Assembly (NCBI GenBank): GCA_030607715.1
Contig: JAUWJM010000095.1
Span: 1-6,468 of the forward strand
DNA length: 6,468 nucleotides
Direction of reading: 5' to 3'
DNA from: Candidatus Aerophobota bacterium
GTDB lineage: Bacteria; Aerophobota; Aerophobia; Aerophobales; B3-G15
Under the pieces are notes generated by a model. It saw only the letters and a program-made list of their open reading frames with translations, was not told the origin of the DNA and did not search any database. Numbering within the stretch: position 1 is the first letter of the stretch; each line of letters begins with the position of its first letter. Shown piece after piece: positions 1-4,192 of the stretch. Both the position numbers and the translations under genes were made by a program.

Positions 1-45
1 TACACCGGGAACGTTAGCCGAAATGGCTTATTGAGGTGAAAACTC

Positions 46-444
46 ATGAAAATAGCTATATTTGGAAGCTGGAAAAAAAGCAAAATTAAGAATTGGAACC
101 TGAAGAGTTCTAAAGAAGAATTTGAGAAAGTATGCATCAACTTGGGTATAAAAATAGCTCAATATAGGCATTCTGTTATAGTCGGTTCCCAGTCGCCCAA
201 CACAGCCGATTTATATGTGGTTAAAGGTATCATCGAGGAAGTTAAGAATGAAAGTTTAAATTACCCATTAGTAGAAGTCCTTAGGCCAAAAGATGAATTC
301 TTTCCGTTTGAGGATTTAGCAAAGGAATTTCCTTATGTTTTTAGCTTTCATTCAGCAACCCAACCATTTTGGGAAGCTGCACATTTAATTGGGGTAAGAA
401 AAGCTGATGCTGTCATTGTTTATGTAATCAACTTTAACCTTTGA
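46..444 (+). pseudogene. SLOG/Rossmann-type nucleotide-binding protein, 3'-truncated
   Basis: The reading frame encodes 132 residues. It begins with a Rossmann-like strand and glycine (MKIAIFGSW, residues 1-9). A second strand and polar turn follow (VIVGSQSPNTAD, 44-55), then an acidic/aromatic segment, then FHSATQPFWEAAHLIGVRKADAV (101-123). This order resembles predicted SLOG-superfamily nucleotide-binding proteins, in which the 'ADAVxV' strand runs straight into a glycine-rich GG..GT loop. Here the strand ends at V125 (base 420) and continues as YVINFNL then TGA, so the loop and the C-terminal half of the fold are absent. The start is supported by GAGGTG at 33-38, 7 nt upstream of the ATG. 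A short open frame ending at 32-34 may be the tail of an upstream operon partner. The last 11 bp overlap the convergent gene. Local G+C is about 32%, against about 45% just past the junction. I infer truncation by rearrangement, so the product is probably non-functional. The family assignment is from motif memory and is moderately sure. Confidence -1.
421..430 (+). repeat. 10-bp direct repeat, left copy
   Basis: TATGTAATCA occurs here and again at 2142-2151 in the same orientation. This copy starts exactly at the codon where the SLOG-like frame departs from family expectation, and it ends 3 bp before the stop codon of the convergent membrane protein. The pair brackets the whole G+C-richer reverse-strand cassette. 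It could be a target-site duplication or a recombination micro-homology. Chance occurrence in AT-rich DNA is not excluded. Confidence -1.
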
Positions 445-1288
445 TGGCAGCAACCACTACCCGTACAATGCTCACCACAATTCCCACCACAAGACCAATG
501 GCCACGGCAATGAAGACTATAGCCACTATAACACTCAAAATCTGTGTGGCATAGGGAAAAGGGATCACATTAAAATCAAAGGGGAATACAGTAAGAAAAG
601 TCAGGACAGTGGCAAGACCGAACATACACAAGATAATGGAGATGGCTTGGTGCACAAGGTATCTATCAAACACAATTCGGATGCCATTGCCAAGTATGGA
701 TAAAATTAACGCCGCATTCAGAATCGGCAAAACAGCACCGAACTCCTTGGTGAAAAGGGGCTCTCTCATCCATTGCCCAACGCCTTCTACCACCTCGTAG
801 TGATAGTAGGCAATGTACTGGTGAAAGAAGTTAAAGAAGATCAAAAAGATGAAGCTCCAGACGATAGCAATATTATAGGAGATGAGTCTTTGTCCTCTTG
901 TGCGCTTGAAGTAATTATCTCCTTTAGCTCCAACCTGTTTTCCCCAGTGAACAGCCCTATTTATTGTCCTATCAAAGTCAGTTTTTGAATAGTTTTCATC
1001 CTTTCCCTTGGTGGTATCCTCCTCCTTAGCCTCAAAATAATCGGCTACGTTCCTGCCAAACTCCTGGGCCGCTCTCCCCGCTTGTTTAAATTTATTTTTT
1101 ACCTCTTCGTCTTTGAATCTATCTGCAAAAGCTTGTGCTGCCTCCTTCGAACTTTGGGTAAACTCTTGAGCCTTTTGTTTTACCTTAGGGTCTTTGAATA
1201 TTTCACTGAGGGCACCGCCAAATTGACTAAACATTTCACCAAAACTCTCAGCAGCACTTTTTCTAGAGATATTTTTTTTGTCAGCCAT
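434..1288 (-). CDS. Four-TM membrane protein with repeated helical N-terminus
   Basis: This 284-residue protein belongs to no family I can name. Residues 1-130 are hydrophilic and helix-prone, rich in K, E, A, Q and F. They contain an internal duplication: FKDPKVKQKAQEF (31-43) recurs as FKDEEVKNKFKQA (58-70), each followed by an AAQ-F-aD-F-like segment ending near residues 58 and 85. This suggests two amphipathic or coiled-coil units. Four hydrophobic segments follow at about 135-155, 185-206, 213-236 and 249-281, with no signal peptide, so the N-terminal domain probably faces the cytoplasm. The ATG is preceded by GGGAG (1296-1300) with 7 nt spacing. It is the last gene of a reverse-strand operon with the DUF4870 and 2TM-domain genes, and its start overlaps the end of a possible 38-residue ORF. 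G+C is higher than in the flanking genes. A role in membrane organisation or stress is conceivable from the architecture, but nothing in the sequence proves it. Confidence -1.
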   Translation of the reverse strand: MADKKNISRKSAAESFGEMFSQFGGALSEIFKDPKVKQKAQEFTQSSKEAAQAFADRFKDEEVKNKFKQAGRAAQEFGRNVADYFEAKEEDTTKGKDENYSKTDFDRTINRAVHWGKQVGAKGDNYFKRTRGQRLISYNIAIVWSFIFLIFFNFFHQYIAYYHYEVVEGVGQWMREPLFTKEFGAVLPILNAALILSILGNGIRIVFDRYLVHQAISIILCMFGLATVLTFLTVFPFDFNVIPFPYATQILSVIVAIVFIAVAIGLVVGIVVSIVRVVVAAIKG

Positions 1289-1397
1289 ATTGCATCTCCC
1301 TTTTATCCTCTATCTCACAGGACTCATCCGATGATCCCACCAACGAGACAAGAAGAGCCGTAGTTGGAAAACCCACCAAAACCTTCAATACCAACAT
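1281..1397 (-). CDS. Possible 38-residue small membrane peptide
   Basis: A short frame starts with ATG at 1397 and ends with TGA at 1281-1283. The product begins MLVLKVLVGFPTTALLVSLV, a single hydrophobic stretch of about 20 residues. An acidic, polar tail (SSDESCEIEDKR) follows. A clean GGAGG (1403-1407) lies 5 nt upstream of the ATG, and the DUF4870 stop codon is only 12 nt before the start. The stop codon overlaps the first codons of the 284-residue gene (ATGGCTGA), which is the usual geometry for translational coupling. Without this frame the gap between its neighbours would be 121 bp in an otherwise tight operon. No homologue is recognised, and frames this short arise by chance, so the call rests on the ribosome site and the spacing. 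Confidence -1.
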   Translation of the reverse strand: MLVLKVLVGFPTTALLVSLVGSSDESCEIEDKREMQYG

Positions 1398-1402
1398 GCC
1401 GG

Positions 1403-1407
1403 CCTCC
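1403..1407 (-). promoter_or_regulatory. Shine-Dalgarno supporting the 38-residue ORF
   Basis: Reverse strand GGAGG, followed by CCGGC and ATG. It lies between the DUF4870 stop (1410-1412) and the small ORF start (1397). It is poorly placed for the next annotated gene, more than 110 nt away, so it argues that the small frame is translated. Confidence -1.
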
Positions 1408-1409
1408 AG

Positions 1410-1736
1410 CTATGTTATCTGCTTCTCCGCAATATCACCAACAATAGGCAGCTTGTATTTTTCTCCTCGATAGGCCTTAAACATAAGGATAATCCACAAT
1501 ATGAAAATCAGTATCCATACCAGGCCAGCAAATACCCACCCCACGAAAGGTATCCACCCCAATAACCAAGCTATAACAGAGAGTGGTAAGAATGTCAGAA
1601 TAGACTGCAGGGCATGAAATCGAACAAACTGGTCCTCCTTTTCCAATATAAGGAAAACAATACCTGTTATCCAACCTATCACATAGCAAAGGAGTCCAGC
1701 TATATTCTCATCTAAGCCCATAGATGTCTTTGTCAT
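1410..1736 (-). CDS. DUF4870 (Tic20-like) small membrane protein
   Basis: This 108-residue protein matches the DUF4870 pattern (Pfam Tic20-like) along its length. It has a short polar N-terminus with GLDENIAGLLCY (7-18) and a first membrane segment at about 12-31. LEKEDQFVRFHALQS (31-45) is the family's conserved amphipathic stretch. Hydrophobic segments follow at about 46-60 and 62-86, then the conserved tail KAYRGEKYKLPIVGDIAEKQ (87-106). Length is typical and the gene appears intact. The ATG is preceded by GAGGTG a few nt upstream. It lies 37 nt after the 2TM-domain gene and is probably co-transcribed with it. The family has no established biochemical role. Distant similarity to Tic20 suggests a membrane-embedded scaffold or channel-like function, but that is only a family-level analogy. 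Confidence -1.
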   Translation of the reverse strand: MTKTSMGLDENIAGLLCYVIGWITGIVFLILEKEDQFVRFHALQSILTFLPLSVIAWLLGWIPFVGWVFAGLVWILIFILWIILMFKAYRGEKYKLPIVGDIAEKQIT

Positions 1737-1773
1737 AACACACCTCTTTTAGTAAGGCAGTAAGAACCTTATT

Positions 1774-2043
1774 CTATGAGGAGCGGCGCCTCTCCTCTTT
1801 TTCTTTTAACTTCTGGTACTCCTTTTCCACGCTCATGGTTCCGCTTAAGGGCCCATAGGCAGATAAAAAATGGAATACAAGCCCAATACCCCATCCGGCA
1901 GCTGGAAACAAAAACCAGGGAAAGTGTCTTGAGGTGAGAAGATTGATGAGTCCAAGAAAACCGATAACTACTATATATACCGCTAAGTGACGTTTAAACT
2001 CAACCCTTTCTTTGGCAATTTTTCGCAGTTTTTCATCTTCCAT
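1774..2043 (-). CDS. 2TM-domain small membrane protein
   Basis: This 89-residue protein fits the 2TM domain family. It has a charged N-terminal helix with RKIAKERVEFKRHLAVYIVV (7-26) and a first membrane segment at about 19-36. A short turn with INLLTSRHFPWFLFPAAGWG (33-52) leads into a second segment at about 42-62 ending in FHFLSAYGP. The tail is strongly charged (VEKEYQKLKEKEERRR). I start the gene at ATG 2043 rather than the in-frame ATG at 2097, because AGGAGG lies 6 nt upstream of 2043, the upstream 18 residues are basic and unlike the family, and the shorter form matches the family N-terminus. It is the first gene of the reverse-strand cassette. 2TM domains occur alone or on regulators. 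Here the domain stands alone and its role is unknown. Confidence -1.
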   Translation of the reverse strand: MEDEKLRKIAKERVEFKRHLAVYIVVIGFLGLINLLTSRHFPWFLFPAAGWGIGLVFHFLSAYGPLSGTMSVEKEYQKLKEKEERRRSS

Positions 2044-2049
2044 TTTTAT

Positions 2050-2055
2050 CCTCCT
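2050..2055 (-). promoter_or_regulatory. Shine-Dalgarno deciding the 2TM-gene start
   Basis: Reverse strand AGGAGG, then ATAAAA, then ATG at 2043. The match to the anti-SD is complete with 6 nt spacing. This favours the internal ATG over the upstream in-frame ATG at 2097, which has no comparable site. Confidence -1.
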
Positions 2056-2141
2056 CTTTAGATTCTTAATTAACTTTAAGGTAATATTCTTACGCAATTG
2101 ACTTATTGACAGTTACTACAACCTATAGATAAAACATTTCC

Positions 2142-2151
2142 TATGTAATCA
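2142..2151 (+). repeat. 10-bp direct repeat, right copy
   Basis: Second TATGTAATCA, identical to 421-430. It lies about 100 bp upstream of the first gene of the membrane-protein cassette. Sequence after this copy does not resume the SLOG-like reading frame in any recognisable way, so a simple insertion with target duplication is not demonstrated. Confidence -1.
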
Positions 2152-2157
2152 TCCTTT

Positions 2158-2186
2158 TCTATAATTTTCATCTTGTTCCTTCACAA
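2158..2186 (-). promoter_or_regulatory. Weak candidate promoter for the membrane-protein operon
   Basis: Reverse strand TTGTGA (2181-2186), a 17-bp spacer, then TATAGA (2158-2163). Each hexamer matches four of six consensus positions. Predicted transcription would start near 2151, giving a leader of about 108 nt before the 2TM gene. The region is AT-rich, so such matches are cheap and this is tentative. Confidence -1.
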
Positions 2187-2251
2187 TTTCATTTTATGAA
2201 GCATGTTCCTCAATATCCTAAATCCATGCGCCGTTGTCTCTCTTCCTTTTT

Positions 2252-2276
2252 TTCACATTTATGGGACAAATGTGAA
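2252..2276. repeat. Perfect 9-bp inverted repeat (hairpin or operator)
   Basis: TTCACATTT, a 7-nt loop (ATGGGAC), then AAATGTGAA form a perfect 9-bp stem. No T-run follows the stem on either strand; the T7 run precedes it on the forward strand. It is therefore not a standard intrinsic terminator. The half-site order (TCACA...TGTGA, 13 apart) is the reverse of a CRP/FNR site, so I do not call one. Confidence -1.
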
Positions 2277-2393
2277 GTTAGGTTTCCATATAATTGAAAC
2301 GGTAGTACTTTCCCCTTTATTCCATAACCGTATAATTAGCGTGTTTTGCACTTTTGTTTTGAGAGTAGGTTTTTTAATGGAATTGTGTTATAT

Positions 2394-2426
2394 TTTTACA
2401 TTTCCCAGGGTATGGGCTATGTAAAA
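2394..2426. repeat. Two-part hairpin downstream of tRNA-Thr
   Basis: TTTTACAT (2394-2401) pairs with ATGTAAAA (2419-2426). Inside, CCCA (2404-2407) pairs with TGGG (2413-2416) around a 5-nt loop, with a 2x2 internal loop between the stems. It lies about 70 nt past the 3' end of the reverse-strand tRNA-Thr, so it could end or stabilise that transcript. There is no good T-tract on the reverse strand, and on the forward strand a TTTGATTTTT stretch begins 4 nt after the stem. The terminator role is therefore unproven. Confidence -1.
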
Positions 2427-2493
2427 CTACTTTGATTTTTCCCGGGTCAGTTTTAACTATTCAAAGGAAAAATTATAATGATACTTTTACTAA

Positions 2494-2565
2494 AGCTGGC
2501 GGAGGGAATCGAACCCCCAACCTGGTGATTACAAATCACCTGCTCTACCATTAAGCCACGCCAGC
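2494..2565 (-). tRNA. tRNA-Thr (anticodon UGU)
   Basis: The reverse strand folds into a full cloverleaf. A 7-bp acceptor pairs GCTGGCG with CGCCAGC, and the D arm lies in GCTTAATGGTAGAGC. The anticodon arm pairs GGTGA with TCACC around TTTGTAA, giving anticodon TGT. The variable loop has 5 nt. The T arm is GGGGG-TTCGATT-CCCTC with one G-U pair. UGU reads ACA and, by wobble, ACG threonine codons. The discriminator base is U (base 2494). CCA is not encoded (TTTAG follows), so a CCA-adding enzyme is needed. No promoter fits immediately upstream, which suggests transcription from the cysS direction through the repeat arrays, about 75 nt after the cysS stop. Confidence -1.
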
Positions 2566-2578
2566 AAAATGTTAAGAC

Positions 2579-2613
2579 GTGAAAAGTGATACGTAATGAG
2601 TAATATGTGAAGG
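2579..2613 (+). repeat. Heptamer tandem array, left arm
   Basis: Five consecutive degenerate 7-bp units follow a GTRAnnn pattern: GTGAAAA, GTGATAC, GTAATGA, GTAATAT and GTGAAGG. The array lies between tRNA-Thr and cysS and is the inverted partner of 2624-2658. The two arms can pair imperfectly (17 of 22 positions for 2586-2607 against 2630-2651), with an inner GAAG/CTTC stem (2609-2612 with 2622-2625). Confidence -1.
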
Positions 2614-2623
2614 ATAAAAAACT

Positions 2624-2658
2624 TCTTTACTTATCACTCATTACACATTACTAATTAA
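2624..2658 (-). repeat. Heptamer tandem array, right arm, overlapping cysS end
   Basis: Read on the reverse strand in genomic order, the units are GTAAAGA, GTGATAA, GTAATGA, GTAATGT and a degraded TTAATTA. They are the same heptamer family as 2579-2613 but inverted. The cysS stop codon (2641-2643) and its last codons lie inside this arm, so the repeat has become part of the coding sequence. The T-run lies in the loop between the arms rather than after the stem, so this is not a typical intrinsic terminator, although the long imperfect hairpin could still protect the cysS 3' end. Confidence -1.
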
Positions 2659-4071
2659 TGCTTTGATTTTCCATTTAGTTTCCTCTTTTTTATCCTCTAA
2701 CTGAATCCCTATATCTTCCAACTTTTTTCTAATTTCATCAGCTAAATCCCATTTCTTTTCTTGGCGAAGTTTAGCTCTAACTCCAATTAAAATCTTGAGT
2801 AGATCCTCTGTTTTTTGATTTAACTCCTTACCTCTTTTCTGTTGAAAGAGCCCCAGAATATTTCCCAGATATTTTATTTTACCCCCAATTTCTAATAAAA
2901 CAACCCTCAAGGATTCAGATAAAGGTTCCCCTAAAATAAGATTGGCAGACTTAACCATCTCAAATATTGCTGATAAAGCTGCTGGAGTATTAAAATCATC
3001 ATCCATTGCCTGGATAAATTTATTGGATAACTCCTCAAATCGAGAAGGGATCTTTTCTTTTTTTAAAGGGATAGTATCTTCTGTTTCCTCATCAATTCTA
3101 TTTAACAAATTATAAACTCGATTAAGAGAAGAGGAGGCCTCTTTCAAGCTGTTTTCACTATAGTTTAAAGGACTGCGGTAGTGAGATGATAAAAAAAAAT
3201 ATCTTATCACTTCTCCAGGATATTTTCCCAAGGCCTGAGCAAGAGTAAGAAAGTTACCTGTAGATTTAGCCATCTTTTCCCCATTCATAGTTATCAGTCC
3301 ATTGTGGATCCAAAAATTGGCAAAAGTTTTCCCTGTAGCTGCCTCTGATTGGGCTATTTCATTTTCATGGTGAGGAAATACAAGGTCTTGACCACCCCCA
3401 TGTATATCTATGCTTTCTCCTAAGTACTTCATAGCCATAGAAGAACATTCAATGTGCCAACCAGGTTTTCCTTTGCCCCAGGGACTTTCCCAGAAAGGTT
3501 CTCCCTCTTTTGCTTTTTTCCACAAGGCAAAGTCAAAGGAGCTCTCCTTTTTTTCATTTACCTCAATTCTTGCTCCAACTAAGAGCTCCTCTAAGGATTG
3601 ATGAGATAGCTTACCGTAATCAGGAAATTTCTTCACTCTGAAAAAAACATCTCCATTAACAGAGTAGGCAAAATCTTTTTTTTCCAGAAGTTTTATTAAA
3701 TTAATTATCTCCCCTATATGCTGGGTAGCCCGGGGATGATGATTTGCCCTTTTTATCCTCAATTGTTCCATCTGATTAAAGTACTCATCAATGAATTTTC
3801 CTGCTAAATCAAAGATAGTTGTCCCTAACTTTTTAGCCCGTTCAATCATCTTATCATCAACATCGGTAAAATTGGTAACGTAGTTTACCTTATAGCCTTT
3901 GTATTCAAGGTAATTTCTAATTACATCAAAAACTGCTGCTGCTCGGGCATGCCCTAAGTGAAGTTCATCATAGAGGGTAACTCCACAGACATACATCCGC
4001 ACTTCATTGTCTTCTAAAGGAGAAAAGACCTCTTTTTGACTATGTAAAGTATTGTAAATCTTAAGAGCCAT
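2641..4071 (-). CDS. cysS: Cysteinyl-tRNA synthetase (class I)
   Basis: The 476-residue protein ligates cysteine to tRNA-Cys in the cytoplasm, using ATP. It is full length for the bacterial enzyme. The class I Rossmann domain carries HLGH (38-41), the HIGH signature, and KMAKS (266-270), the KMSKS loop with the common Ala variant. The zinc site that selects cysteine is present as C29, C209, H234 and E238, in CGVT, HIECSSMA and FPHHENEIAQSEA contexts. The motif NFTDVDDKMI (67-76) is also typical. The C-terminal DALR and anticodon-binding part includes MDDDFNTPAALS (356-367) and RQEKKWDLADEIRKKLEDIG (436-455). The start has AAGGA 7-8 nt upstream. A strong promoter lies at 4121-4148. The 3' end is built from a heptamer repeat arm, so the terminal SNV is probably not conserved. 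The gene is divergent from the DUF401 permease. Confidence -1.
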   Translation of the reverse strand: MALKIYNTLHSQKEVFSPLEDNEVRMYVCGVTLYDELHLGHARAAAVFDVIRNYLEYKGYKVNYVTNFTDVDDKMIERAKKLGTTIFDLAGKFIDEYFNQMEQLRIKRANHHPRATQHIGEIINLIKLLEKKDFAYSVNGDVFFRVKKFPDYGKLSHQSLEELLVGARIEVNEKKESSFDFALWKKAKEGEPFWESPWGKGKPGWHIECSSMAMKYLGESIDIHGGGQDLVFPHHENEIAQSEAATGKTFANFWIHNGLITMNGEKMAKSTGNFLTLAQALGKYPGEVIRYFFLSSHYRSPLNYSENSLKEASSSLNRVYNLLNRIDEETEDTIPLKKEKIPSRFEELSNKFIQAMDDDFNTPAALSAIFEMVKSANLILGEPLSESLRVVLLEIGGKIKYLGNILGLFQQKRGKELNQKTEDLLKILIGVRAKLRQEKKWDLADEIRKKLEDIGIQLEDKKEETKWKIKALISNV

Positions 4072-4120
4072 TGGTAGTCCTTAATTTTTAAGAAAACTTA
4101 TCTGTTACAAGGCAAATTCA

Positions 4121-4148
4121 ACTATAGCTTATTCTTAAGATAAGTCAA
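4121..4148 (-). promoter_or_regulatory. Sigma70-type promoter of cysS
   Basis: Reverse strand TTGACT (4143-4148), a 16-bp spacer, then TATAGT (4121-4126), with five of six consensus bases in each box. Predicted start is near 4114, giving a leader of about 43 nt. That is too short for a T-box riboswitch. The AAGGA ribosome site of cysS lies within the leader. Confidence -1.
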
Positions 4149-4155
4149 GAGTAGT

Positions 4156-4184
4156 TTGCCCTTTTGTTGGTATTTGTGTATAAT
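4156..4184 (+). promoter_or_regulatory. Sigma70-type promoter of the DUF401 gene
   Basis: TTGCCC (4156-4161), a 17-bp spacer, then a perfect TATAAT (4179-4184). The expected start falls at about 4190-4193, while the first ATG is at 4193, so the mRNA would be leaderless or carry only 1-3 nt. The -35 box is 7 bp from the -35 box of the divergent cysS promoter. Confidence -1.
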
Positions 4185-4192
4185 GGCGTTCA

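Larger units (their letters stand above)
2098..2494. other. Gene-free interval between cassette and tRNA-Thr
   Basis: About 400 bp hold no protein gene that I can support. The one open frame on the forward strand (2203-2424) lacks a ribosome site, is cysteine- and phenylalanine-rich, and resembles nothing known. What can be seen are the right copy of the 10-bp direct repeat, a weak promoter candidate, and two inverted repeats (2252-2276 and 2394-2426). Base composition is low in G+C (about 28-37% on sampled lines), unlike the adjacent cassette. I see no remnant of the missing 3' half of the SLOG-like gene here. Confidence -1.

Noticed and set aside
2..39. Tail of an upstream coding sequence (open frames ending at 32-34 or 37-39).
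   Set aside because: Only 10-12 codons are visible and two frames compete, so no product or even frame can be supported. It remains plausible as an operon partner of the SLOG-like gene.
609..1363. Forward-strand open frames opposite the 284-residue gene.
   Set aside because: They are antisense shadows with no ribosome sites and no protein-like motifs. The reverse strand has the clear membrane-protein pattern and ribosome site.
2252..2276. CRP/FNR-type operator.
   Set aside because: The half sites are in the opposite order (TCACA then TGTGA) and 13 bp apart, so it does not match the family's palindrome.
2203..2424. 73-codon forward frame in the gene-free interval.
   Set aside because: No ribosome site, no homology recognised, and it contains both hairpins.
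2494..2514. tRNA 3' end as an attachment site with a duplicated att copy.
   Set aside because: I found no second copy of the tRNA 3' segment in the window and no integrase gene, so an integrated element at this tRNA is not supported.
2579..2658. CRISPR-like array.
   Set aside because: Units are 7 bp and contiguous without spacers, and the two halves are inverted, so this is not a CRISPR.
4072..4120. T-box riboswitch in the cysS leader.
   Set aside because: The predicted leader is about 43 nt and has no T-box sequence or terminator/antiterminator pair, so a T-box cannot fit.
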